This document shows positions 1 to 5,898 of a stretch of 11,677 nucleotides of DNA, piece by piece. The notes under the pieces are model-generated. The model worked only from the letters and a program-made list of their open reading frames with translations. It had not been told where the DNA came from and did no database searches. Source of the stretch: Brevundimonas sp. UBA986. GTDB taxonomy: Bacteria > Pseudomonadota > Alphaproteobacteria > Caulobacterales > Caulobacteraceae. The stretch covers positions 1 to 11,677 of the forward strand of contig DBBK01000044.1 of NCBI GenBank assembly GCA_002292165.1, read 5' to 3'. Both the position numbers and the translations under genes were made by a program. The first letter of the stretch is position 1; each line of letters begins with the position of its first letter.

Positions 1-708
1 CTCGACCGAGGCCGCCGCCGTCTCCAGCGCGACCATGGCGACCGCGCGCGAGCGCATGACCGGATAGAGCTTCAGCGTCGCCGCCGTGACCACGCCGAGC
101 GTGCCCTCGGCGCCGATCAGCAGTTGCTTCAGATCATAGCCGGTGTTGTCCTTCCGCAGCCGCTTCAGGCCGTTGAAGATCTCGCCGTTGGGCATGACCG
201 CCTCGATGCCGAGGACCTGATCGCGCATCATGCCGTAGCGCAGGACCTGGGTGCCGCCGGCGTTGGTCGAGATGACCCCGCCGATGGTCGCCGTGCCCTC
301 GGCCGCGAGGCTGAGCGGGAAGAAGCGGTCGGCCGCCGTGGCGTGCTGCTGGGCCTCCAACAGGGTGATCCCGGCCTCCAGCGTCATGGCGTCGTCCAGC
401 GGGGTCACGTCGCGCACGGCGCGCAGCCGGCGGGTGGACAGCAGGACCTCGCCATAGGGGATCTGGCCGCCGACCAGACCGGTATTGCCGCCCTGGGGGA
501 TGATGGACACGCCGTGGGCGGCGCAGATGGCTACAGCCTTCGCCACCTCCGCGGTCGAGCCCGGGGTCAGCAGGATCGGGGTCTCGCCGGTCCAGCGTCC
601 GCGCCATTCGGTCAGGTGCGGGGCGAGGGTGAACGGGTCCTGGCTCCAGCCCGCCGGGCCGAGCGCGGCCTTGAGTTCGTCCAGTGCGGCGGGAGGGGGC
701 GCGGTCAT
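1..708 (-). CDS. FAD-binding oxidoreductase, GlcD/D-2-hydroxyacid dehydrogenase type (partial, C-terminus off the left edge)
   Basis: I translated this frame by hand: it is open from an ATG at 706-708 to base 1, giving 236 residues. The protein should oxidise a D-2-hydroxy acid (lactate, glycolate or 2-hydroxyglutarate type) with FAD. The FAD_binding_4 (PCMH) fold is recognisable: PQGGNTGLVGG at about residues 71-81 binds the FAD pyrophosphate, TIGGVISTNAGG follows at about 141-152, then RYGMMRDQVLG, and GAEGTLGVVTAATLKLYP lies near the end of what is visible. These motifs fit the D-2-hydroxyglutarate/D-lactate dehydrogenase branch of the family. The substrate-binding C-terminal half is outside the window, so the substrate cannot be assigned. 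The Shine-Dalgarno is weak (AGAAG). The gene is divergent from the Nudix gene with a 55-bp gap that must hold both promoters. Family assignment is firm; exact enzyme unknown. Confidence 0.9.
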   Translation of the reverse strand, partial: MTAPPPAALDELKAALGPAGWSQDPFTLAPHLTEWRGRWTGETPILLTPGSTAEVAKAVAICAAHGVSIIPQGGNTGLVGGQIPYGEVLLSTRRLRAVRDVTPLDDAMTLEAGITLLEAQQHATAADRFFPLSLAAEGTATIGGVISTNAGGTQVLRYGMMRDQVLGIEAVMPNGEIFNGLKRLRKDNTGYDLKQLLIGAEGTLGVVTAATLKLYPVMRSRAVAMVALETAAASVE

Positions 709-763
709 GGGCGTCTTCTGTCAAAAACGTGCACGCGACGGAAGCTGAAAGCTATGCTGGGGC

Positions 764-1189
764 ATGGATTTTGCGCCGCCCCCTCCGATTCCCGCCGTCG
801 GCGTCGTCTGCATCCGGGGCCAGGACGTCCTGCTGATCCGCCGGGGCAAGCCGCCGCGGGCAGGGGAGTGGTCGCTGCCCGGCGGACGGATCGAGCCGGG
901 CGAGCGCGCCGTCGACGCCGCCGTGCGCGAACTGCGCGAAGAGACGGGCGTGGAGGCGGAGCTCCTCGGCCTGATCGACGTCGTGGACGGCATCTTCCCC
1001 GAGGCCGGAATGCACTATGTCCTGATCGACTACGCCGCCCGGTGGCTGTCCGGAGAGCCGGTCGCGGGTGACGATGCGGCCGAGGCGCGGTTCGTGCCGC
1101 TCGGGGAAGTTGACGCCCTGATCGACTGGAGCGAGACGCGAAGGATCATCCGCGAAGCTGTTGATCTGACACGCGCAGCGTCGAAGTGA
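764..1189 (+). CDS. Nudix hydrolase
   Basis: A 141-residue Nudix pyrophosphohydrolase. The full Nudix box G-x5-E-x7-R-E-U-x-E-E-x-G-U is present at residues 41-63, from the G of GGRIEPGE to RELREETGV, with the metal-binding glutamates intact, so the enzyme should be active on a nucleoside-diphosphate-linked substrate with Mg2+. The strand before the box (VGVVCIRGQDVLLIRRGKPP) and the WSLPGG entry resemble the ADP-ribose pyrophosphatase / MutT-like group, but the box alone does not give the substrate. The length is typical of a minimal single-domain Nudix protein. The proline run at residues 5-10 is a short N-terminal lead. The ATG is the first in frame; an ATG ten bases earlier is out of frame. 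It is probably a cytosolic housecleaning enzyme. It stands alone, divergent from the flavoprotein, and the next gene follows after 69 bp. Confidence 0.93.
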   Translation: MDFAPPPPIPAVGVVCIRGQDVLLIRRGKPPRAGEWSLPGGRIEPGERAVDAAVRELREETGVEAELLGLIDVVDGIFPEAGMHYVLIDYAARWLSGEPVAGDDAAEARFVPLGEVDALIDWSETRRIIREAVDLTRAASK

Positions 1190-1229
1190 TCAGCGCGCCT
1201 CACGCGGGAAGAGGGGTCGCTCTCCAGTT

Positions 1230-1256
1230 CACGTCCACTTTTCGAAAAACGACGTG
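1230..1256. promoter_or_regulatory. 27-bp interrupted palindrome just before the start of the unknown membrane protein gene
   Basis: CACGTC at 1230-1235 is matched by GACGTG at 1251-1256, and between them lies the 10-bp perfect palindrome TTTTCGAAAA at 1239-1248. The two symmetry centres are only half a base apart. The last arm ends two bases before the ATG at 1259. This could be an operator for a dimeric regulator controlling the downstream gene, or an RNA hairpin masking the start codon. It could also end the Nudix transcript, although no T-run follows. The sequence symmetry is certain; the function is inference. Confidence 0.45.
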
Positions 1257-1258
1257 CT

Positions 1259-1861
1259 ATGAACAGCGCTATGCGGCCGATTCCTGTCGAAATCATGGGG
1301 CAGCACCAAGACCTTGCGGCTTGGGTGGTTGTAGGGGCTGCAGTCGTTCAGGCAATCGGCAGCATCGGTGCAATAGTCGCTGCTGCGCTGATCACCAATC
1401 ATGATCGAAATGCGAGTGAGACGAGGCAGCGTCTCTCCGTTCTCGCCAGCCTCAGCGATCTGGCCTTCGTTACCGCGCGGACAATCATGGAAATCGGCTC
1501 AGGTGCCAATTTGGCTTCACGCGAAGAGGTCGAGTACTGGGCGATACGCAACCTCACGCCTCTTCGATTGCGGATCGCCCGCTGCGATCGATTGCTTGAG
1601 GCGCTTCCGATGCACGAGCTCGACCGAGATGTCGTGCCGCTCTTGCTCCACCTGATGGATGCCACTGCCGCCACCCAAACAGCGATTGAGATCATCAGGA
1701 ACGAGGTCAAGGGCGACCGAAAAATCGCCTATATGGATTTGCGCCTTGCAGCCGAGCGCGCCCGTATTGCCACAGACAGGATCACGTCGATTTACTGGGG
1801 GATCGGTAAGGCTGGGGAGCCCCCGACGATCCCGCCACTTGAGCAGGATTGGGCAGGCTGA
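1259..1861 (+). CDS. hypothetical protein with one N-terminal transmembrane helix
   Basis: I do not recognise this 200-residue protein. Residues about 20-46 (AAWVVVGAAVVQAIGSIGAI and onward to ALIT) form one clear hydrophobic segment. It is followed by NHDRNASETRQR, then a mostly helical, charged soluble region with several arginine-rich stretches, and a proline-containing tail near PPTIPPLEQDWAG. There is no signal cleavage site and no catalytic motif that I can name. A single-helix membrane anchor with a cytoplasmic helical domain is the likely topology. The start is uncertain: ATGs at 1259, 1271 and 1295 are in frame and none has a good Shine-Dalgarno. The base composition is different: a hand count over 1381-1560 gives 104 G/C of 180 (58%), against 45 of 60 in a sample of the EAL gene (6541-6600). 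This suggests recent acquisition or weak selection. Confidence 0.75.
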   Translation: MNSAMRPIPVEIMGQHQDLAAWVVVGAAVVQAIGSIGAIVAAALITNHDRNASETRQRLSVLASLSDLAFVTARTIMEIGSGANLASREEVEYWAIRNLTPLRLRIARCDRLLEALPMHELDRDVVPLLLHLMDATAATQTAIEIIRNEVKGDRKIAYMDLRLAAERARIATDRITSIYWGIGKAGEPPTIPPLEQDWAG

Positions 1862-1982
1862 GGGACGCCGTAGTTGGTCCCGATCAAGATCATGCTGCCC
1901 GTGACGGCGGCGACACCGGCGGATCGGCTGCCCATGAATAGTCGCAGACGGTTCATCGGCATCATCACCTTGAGGTTGTCGA

Positions 1983-2007
1983 AAACCGGTCGAACGCCGT
2001 CCGGTTT
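1983..2007. other. inverted repeat upstream of the SPFH gene
   Basis: AAACCGG at 1983-1989 is the exact reverse complement of CCGGTTT at 2001-2007, with an 11-base loop. It lies in the 201-bp gap (1862-2062) between the unknown membrane protein gene and the SPFH gene. It could be a weak terminator (only three T's follow the stem) or an operator ahead of the SPFH gene. I could not place a convincing -35/-10 pair in this gap. Confidence 0.3.
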
Positions 2008-2062
2008 CCGTGGCGGGCCTTATGGCGAAGGTCTAGGATGACCCCATAAGGGAGACTGTTTC

Positions 2063-3040
2063 ATGAGTTATGTCGCCATCGCCCTCGTGGTGATCTTCGC
2101 CTTCGTCCTTCTGTTCAGCGTCATCAAGATCGTGCCGCAGGGGCGCGAGTTCACGGTCGAACGCTTCGGCCGCTACACCAAGACCCTCAAGCCCGGCATC
2201 AGCATCCTGACCCCGTTCGTGGAACGGGTCGGCCGCCGTATGAACATGATGGAGCAGGTCCTCGACGTGCCCCAGCAGGAGGTCATCACCAAGGACAACG
2301 CCATGGTGAAGGTCGACGCCATCGTCTTCATCCAGGTGATGGAGGCCTCCTCGGCCGCCTACCGGGTCGAAAACCTGCCCTACGCCATCACCCAGCTGTG
2401 CATGACCAATCTGCGGACCGTGGTCGGCGCCATGGAGTTGGACGAGGTGCTGTTCCAGCGCGACTCGATCAACAGCCGCCTGCTGACAACCATCGATGCG
2501 GCGACCGAGCCGTGGGGCGTCAAGGTCAACCGGATCGAGATCAAGGACCTGACCCCGCCCGCCGACATCACCAACGCCATGGCGCGCCAGATGAAGGCCG
2601 AACGCGAGAAGCGGGCCGTGATCACCGAGGCAGACGGCGAGAAGCAGGCCGCCATCGCCCGCGCCGAGGGCGCCAAACAGTCGGCCATCCTTCAGGCCGA
2701 AGGACGCAAGGAAGCCGCCTTCCGCGATTCCGAGGCCCGCGAGCGCGCCGCAGAGGCAGAGGCGAAAGCCACTGCAATGGTATCGGAGGCCATCGCCCGC
2801 GGCGACGTCAACGCCATCAACTACTTCGTCGCCCAGAAGTATGTTGAGGCCTTCGCCGAACTGGCCCGCAACCCGACGCAGAAGACGGTCATCGTCCCCG
2901 CCGAGATGAGCGGCCTGGTCGGCACCATCGCCGGCATCGGCCAGCTGGTCGGCCTGGCGCAGGACCAGCAGTCGCGGCCGACGCCGCCCACCCCGCCGGC
3001 TCCCGCCCGTCGTGGCGGCGCCGTGCCGCCGAGCGCGTGA
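2063..3040 (+). CDS. qmcA: SPFH/band 7 membrane protein, QmcA/paraslipin type
   Basis: A 325-residue SPFH (stomatin/prohibitin/flotillin/HflK-C) protein. Residues about 4-22 are a membrane anchor. KIVPQGREFTVERFGRY at 22-38 opens the SPFH domain, and KPGISILTPF is the typical paraslipin continuation. From about residue 175 a long Ala/Glu/Lys-rich region (MKAEREKRAVITEADGEKQA onward) is predicted coiled coil, and it ends in a proline-rich tail (PTPPTPPAPARR). Family members oligomerise into membrane rings or cages and are linked to membrane-domain organisation and control of membrane proteases; QmcA is the E. coli relative. A strong AAGGGAG Shine-Dalgarno at 2048-2054 lies 8 bases before the ATG and fixes the start. 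The next gene is its usual NfeD partner, four bases downstream. The symbol is assigned by similarity and not by proven orthology. Confidence 0.9.
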   Translation: MSYVAIALVVIFAFVLLFSVIKIVPQGREFTVERFGRYTKTLKPGISILTPFVERVGRRMNMMEQVLDVPQQEVITKDNAMVKVDAIVFIQVMEASSAAYRVENLPYAITQLCMTNLRTVVGAMELDEVLFQRDSINSRLLTTIDAATEPWGVKVNRIEIKDLTPPADITNAMARQMKAEREKRAVITEADGEKQAAIARAEGAKQSAILQAEGRKEAAFRDSEARERAAEAEAKATAMVSEAIARGDVNAINYFVAQKYVEAFAELARNPTQKTVIVPAEMSGLVGTIAGIGQLVGLAQDQQSRPTPPTPPAPARRGGAVPPSA

Positions 3041-3044
3041 CGCC

Positions 3045-3503
3045 ATGAGCACCCTGTTCGATCTATACGCCGCCCAGCCCTTCTGGCTGTGGCTGGCGGT
3101 CGGGGTGGTCCTTCTGGGGATCGAGGCGGCCGTCTCGACCGAATGGCTGCTGTGGCCGGCGGTATCGGCGGGTGTGGTGGCCGTGGTCTGCGCCCTGGGC
3201 CTGAAGCTCGGCTTCCCGGCGGAAGCGGCCCTGTTCGCCGTCCTGACCCTGGTCTCGACCTTCGCCTCGCGCCGTCTGGTCGCGCGGCTCAATCCCGACG
3301 AACACCCCGACATCAACGACCGCGACGAGCGTCTGATCGGTCAGCGGGCGCGGGTCGTCGCGGCCTTTGTCGGCGGCCACGGCCGGGTCTTCGTCTCGGG
3401 CGCCGAATGGCCCGCCGAGATCGAGGGCGAGCCCCCCATGGTCGGCGACAGCGTGGTGGTCGAAAGGACGACCGGTTCGGGCCTGAAGGTGCGGGCGGCC
3501 TAG
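3045..3503 (+). CDS. NfeD-like membrane protein, partner of the SPFH protein
   Basis: A 152-residue short-form NfeD-like protein. Three hydrophobic segments are visible, at about residues 10-28, 33-54 and 58-74. A soluble C-terminal part from about residue 95 (RLIGQRARVVAAFVGGHGRV, then GDSVVVERTTGSGLKVRA) has the pattern of the small beta-barrel OB fold of NfeD C-terminal domains. The serine-protease domain of long NfeD forms is absent. The open frame extends back to 3012 with an ATG inside the upstream gene, but the ATG at 3045 gives the normal N-terminus (MSTLFDLYAAQPFWLW) and sits four bases after the SPFH stop, which suggests translational coupling. NfeD and SPFH proteins are encoded together across bacteria and are thought to act as a complex in the membrane. 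The E. coli counterpart pair is ybbJ/qmcA. The stop overlaps the rnhA stop. Confidence 0.88.
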   Translation: MSTLFDLYAAQPFWLWLAVGVVLLGIEAAVSTEWLLWPAVSAGVVAVVCALGLKLGFPAEAALFAVLTLVSTFASRRLVARLNPDEHPDINDRDERLIGQRARVVAAFVGGHGRVFVSGAEWPAEIEGEPPMVGDSVVVERTTGSGLKVRAA

Positions 3504-3967
3504 GGGCGCACTCGCGCGGCCGCCTTCATCTCGGCGATACCGCGGTTGGCCAGCTCGTCGGCGCGCTCGTTGAGCGGGTGGCCGGCGTGGCCCTTGACCC
3601 AGTGCCATTTGACCTTGTGCTTCGTGCGGGCGGCGTCGAGCCGCTTCCACAGGTCGTCGTTCTTGACCGGCTTCCTGTCCGCCGTCAGCCAGCCGCGCGA
3701 CTTCCAGCCCGGGATCCATTTGGTGATGCCGTCGAGCACATATTTGCTGTCGGTGTGCAGATCGACCTCGCAGGGCCGCGTCAGGGCCTCCAGCGCCATG
3801 ATGGCGCCCATCAGCTCCATGCGGTTGTTGGTCGTCAGCGGTTCGCCACCCGACATCTCCTTGGTCTTGCCCGCCGCCTGGAGAATGGCCCCCCAGCCGC
3901 CGGGGCCCGGATTGCCCTTGCAGGCGCCGTCGGTGTGGATGATCACGTGATTTGAGGGGGCGTTCAT
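3500..3967 (-). CDS. rnhA: ribonuclease HI
   Basis: RNase HI of 155 residues, the usual length. It cuts the RNA strand of RNA-DNA hybrids, removing R-loops and replication primers in the cytoplasm. All four catalytic carboxylates are present: D13 in HTDGACKGNPGPGGWG, E51 in NNRMELMGAI, D73 in HTDSKYV, and D137 in NERADELAN. The catalytic-loop histidine is H127 in VKGHAGHP. The basic-protrusion region (KWIPGWKSRGW) resembles the E. coli form. The ATG at 3965-3967 gives a standard N-terminus, though I see no clear Shine-Dalgarno. The gene is convergent with nfeD: the shared tetranucleotide CTAG at 3500-3503 supplies a TAG stop to each strand. It is divergent from tatA across a 105-bp gap. Confidence 0.97.
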   Translation of the reverse strand: MNAPSNHVIIHTDGACKGNPGPGGWGAILQAAGKTKEMSGGEPLTTNNRMELMGAIMALEALTRPCEVDLHTDSKYVLDGITKWIPGWKSRGWLTADRKPVKNDDLWKRLDAARTKHKVKWHWVKGHAGHPLNERADELANRGIAEMKAAARVRP

Positions 3968-3989
3968 CGCGGTGTGACTACAGCGTCGA

Positions 3990-4018
3990 TTGCCGCACCG
4001 CCAAGCAATAGCCTATAT
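3990..4018 (+). promoter_or_regulatory. candidate promoter of the tat operon
   Basis: TTGCCG at 3990-3995 and CTATAT at 4013-4018 are separated by 17 bases, about 55 bases before the tatA start. They lie in the most AT-rich part of the rnhA-tatA gap (3968-4072). The -35 element is a moderate match, while the -10 also resembles the GCTA-type -10 of Caulobacter housekeeping promoters. Position and spacing fit; there is no further evidence. Confidence 0.35.
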
Positions 4019-4072
4019 GGCGCCAGAAGATTTGTTACGGGGCCGAATCCGGACCCTTTAGGAGACGCCGCC

Positions 4073-4291
4073 GTGGGCAGCATCAGCATCTGGCATTGGG
4101 CGATCGTCGCCCTGATCGTCGTCGTTCTGTTCGGCGGACGCGGCAAGCTGTCCAACATCATGGGCGACGCGGCCAAGGGCATCAAAGCCTTCCGCGAAGG
4201 CCTGAAAGACGACGACAAGAAGGACGGTCCCTCGGACGGCGTGTCCAGCCTGCCGCGCACCGACGCCGAAAAAGAAGAGCTGAAGCGCTAG
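4073..4291 (+). CDS. tatA: Sec-independent protein translocase subunit TatA
   Basis: TatA of 72 residues, the pore or membrane-weakening subunit of the twin-arginine system that exports folded proteins across the inner membrane. The start is a GTG at 4073, preceded by AGGAG at 4060-4064 with 8-base spacing. The longer frame from 3974 would add an untypical 33-residue lead. Residues about 5-19 (SIWHWAIVALIVVVL) are the short transmembrane helix. The invariant FG hinge is at F20-G21, followed by the amphipathic helix (GKLSNIMGDAAKGIKAFREG) and an acidic/basic patch (KDDDKKDG). The order tatA-tatB-tatC with 30-bp and 4-bp junctions makes one operon. A divergent promoter region is shared with rnhA. 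Confidence 0.95.
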   Translation: MGSISIWHWAIVALIVVVLFGGRGKLSNIMGDAAKGIKAFREGLKDDDKKDGPSDGVSSLPRTDAEKEELKR

Positions 4292-4321
4292 TCGCCGCCA
4301 GAACTGAAAGAGCCTTAAAGC

Positions 4322-4906
4322 ATGGGCGGTCTGGGTCCCGGTATCGGGGGCAGCGAGTGGTTCATCATCGGCCTGGTGGCGCTTGTGGTCGTAGGACCCG
4401 AGCGTCTGCCCGGGCTGCTGCGCCAATTGGGCAAGGTCGTCGCCAAGGCGCGCGGCATGGCCAATGAGTTCCGCGCCAGCTTCGACGAGATGGCGCGCCA
4501 GTCCGAACTGGATGAGCTCCGCAAGGAGGTCGAGGCCCTGCGCACCGGCCAGAACAATCCCGTCCGTGCGGTCGAGTCGACCTTCCAGGGCGTGAAGGAC
4601 GAGTTCGACAAGCCCCTGTTCGCCGAGACGCCGGTCGTGCCCGAGACGGTCGCCGGGCCCGTCACGGCGCCCACCGCTTCGGAATGGCCCGACGGCGAGC
4701 CGGTGATGATGCCGGTGGCGACCCCGCCTCTGGCCGAGCCGGTCGCCGCCAAACCGGCCCCGAAACGCAAGGCCACCGCCAAATCCGCGCCCGCCAAGGC
4801 CGCCGCGGCCAAGGCTCCGGCGACGAAGGCGAAGGCCTCCGCCGCCAAGGCCCCGGCTGCGAAGGCCGCGCCCCGCGCCCCGCGTAACAGCAAGCTCGAC
4901 CTATGA
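4322..4906 (+). CDS. tatB: Sec-independent protein translocase subunit TatB, with long Ala/Lys-rich tail
   Basis: TatB of 194 residues, which with TatC forms the receptor for twin-arginine signal peptides. The membrane helix spans about residues 12-24 (EWFIIGLVALVVV). Then come the VGPERLP hinge at 24-30 and an amphipathic helix (GLLRQLGKVVAKARGMAN), followed by a coiled region (FDEMARQSELDELRKEVEAL). The conserved N-terminal glutamate is E12 rather than E8 as in E. coli, because the lead MGGLGPGIGGSE is four residues longer. From about residue 141 to the end the protein is almost only Ala, Lys and Pro with AAKAP-like units, a low-complexity basic tail. Such tails are variable between TatB proteins and their role is not known to me. 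No strong Shine-Dalgarno is seen. The gene overlaps tatC by ATGA. Confidence 0.95.
   Translation: MGGLGPGIGGSEWFIIGLVALVVVGPERLPGLLRQLGKVVAKARGMANEFRASFDEMARQSELDELRKEVEALRTGQNNPVRAVESTFQGVKDEFDKPLFAETPVVPETVAGPVTAPTASEWPDGEPVMMPVATPPLAEPVAAKPAPKRKATAKSAPAKAAAAKAPATKAKASAAKAPAAKAAPRAPRNSKLDL
4742..4903 (+). repeat. coding low-complexity repeat: Ala/Lys/Pro-rich tail of TatB
   Basis: The DNA for the last 54 residues of TatB is built from degenerate repeats around GCCAAGGC, encoding AKAP, AAKA and ATKA-like units similar to histone H1-type tails. Such repeats can expand or contract by slippage, so tail length may differ among related strains. Confidence 0.7.
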
Positions 4907-5793
4907 CCTACGAACGGGACGAGACCGAGATCGAGGCGTCGCGCGCGCCCCTGATGGACCATCTGATCGAGCTGCGCGGGCGGTTGATCGTCTGCGTGGT
5001 CGCCTTCGTGCTGGGCTTCCTGGTCTGCTTCTATTTCGCCGGGCCGCTGTATGTGTTCCTGGTCAAGCCGTTCGCGGCGGCCGCCGCCCTGCATGCCGAG
5101 GCCGCGGCGAAGGCGGGCGGCCATCATGTGTCGCCGTTCGACCTGATCCTGGTGACCATGGGTCTGGAGCCCATGCCCCACGTCACCGCCGCCTCGACCC
5201 AGCTGATCTACACCGCGCCGCTGGAGATCCTCTTCACCAAGATGAAGCTGGCGGGCTTCGGCGCCATCGTCCTGGCCTTCCCGGTGATCGCCTGGCAGCT
5301 GTACCGCTTCGTCGCCCCGGGCCTCTATCGCAACGAGCGCGGCGCCTTCCTGCCGTTCCTGATCGCGGCGCCCCTGCTGTTCGTTCTGGGCGCGGCCCTG
5401 GTCTACTTCGTCATGCTGCCGTTCGTGATGTGGTTCTCGCTGAGCCAGCAGATCACCTCGGACACCGTCTCGGTCGCCCTGTTGCCCAAGGTGTCGGAGT
5501 ATCTGAACCTGGTGACCTCGCTGCTGCTGGCCTTCGGCCTGTGCTTCCAGCTGCCGGTCGTGACGACCCTTCTGGGGATGACGGGGCTGCTGAGCTCGAA
5601 GCTGATGGTCGCCAGCCGCCGCTACGCCATCGTCGGGGTGGTCGTGGTCGCCGCCGTGGTCACGCCGCCCGATCCCATCAGCCAGCTGATGCTCGCCGTG
5701 CCTCTGGTCCTGCTCTACGAGATCTCGATCTGGTGCGTGCGCATCATCGAGTTCCGCCGGCCGAAGGACGATTCGGACATCGTGACGGCCTGA
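4903..5793 (+). CDS. tatC: Sec-independent protein translocase subunit TatC
   Basis: TatC of 296 residues, the six-helix receptor that binds the twin-arginine signal peptide. The family signature is clear: MDHLIELRGRLI at residues 18-29, with the functional glutamate at E23, is followed by TM1. APGLYRNERGAFLP corresponds to the conserved cytoplasmic loop with its glutamate, and VVTPPDPISQ is the conserved TPPD region before TM6. It is longer than E. coli TatC (258 residues). Most of the excess is in the first periplasmic loop between TM1 and TAPLEILFTKMKLA, where an Ala/His-rich stretch (HAEAAAKAGGHH) and SPFDLILVTMGLEPM are inserted. The ATG lies in the ATGA overlap with tatB, so translation is probably coupled. 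The operon ends here: the 105-bp gap that follows leads to an unrelated gene, and serS, a common tatC neighbour in this class, is absent. Confidence 0.97.
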   Translation: MTYERDETEIEASRAPLMDHLIELRGRLIVCVVAFVLGFLVCFYFAGPLYVFLVKPFAAAAALHAEAAAKAGGHHVSPFDLILVTMGLEPMPHVTAASTQLIYTAPLEILFTKMKLAGFGAIVLAFPVIAWQLYRFVAPGLYRNERGAFLPFLIAAPLLFVLGAALVYFVMLPFVMWFSLSQQITSDTVSVALLPKVSEYLNLVTSLLLAFGLCFQLPVVTTLLGMTGLLSSKLMVASRRYAIVGVVVVAAVVTPPDPISQLMLAVPLVLLYEISIWCVRIIEFRRPKDDSDIVTA

Positions 5794-5871
5794 TCCTCGC
5801 GCCGCCGCCGGAATTTCCCAGGGCGGGCAGAGACTTGCGGTCTTTACGGCTTGCCAAGGTTTGGCGGGCAA

Positions 5872-5891
5872 CCTGACGATGTTCTGTCAGG
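5872..5891 (+). promoter_or_regulatory. hairpin sequestering the Shine-Dalgarno of the EAL gene
   Basis: CCTGAC at 5872-5877 pairs perfectly with GTCAGG at 5886-5891 across an 8-base loop. The second arm contains the AGG of the Shine-Dalgarno AGGA (5889-5892), which lies 6 bases before the GTG start at 5899. In the mRNA the ribosome site would be partly masked, so translation may be set by a protein, a small RNA or temperature. The pairing is seen; regulation is inferred from position. Confidence 0.4.
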
Positions 5892-5898
5892 ATCCGCC

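Noticed and set aside
2033..3316. A 427-codon minus-strand open frame opposite the SPFH and nfeD genes.
   Set aside because: Shadow frame; the plus-strand proteins have clear family motifs and a strong ribosome site.
3974..4072. An N-terminal extension of TatA starting at an upstream ATG.
   Set aside because: TatA starts just before its membrane helix; a GTG with AGGAG 8 bases upstream gives the normal 72-residue protein.
4315..5871. A 518-codon minus-strand open frame opposite tatB and tatC.
   Set aside because: Shadow of tatBC; low-complexity Gln/His/Arg/Gly-rich translation with no recognisable domain.
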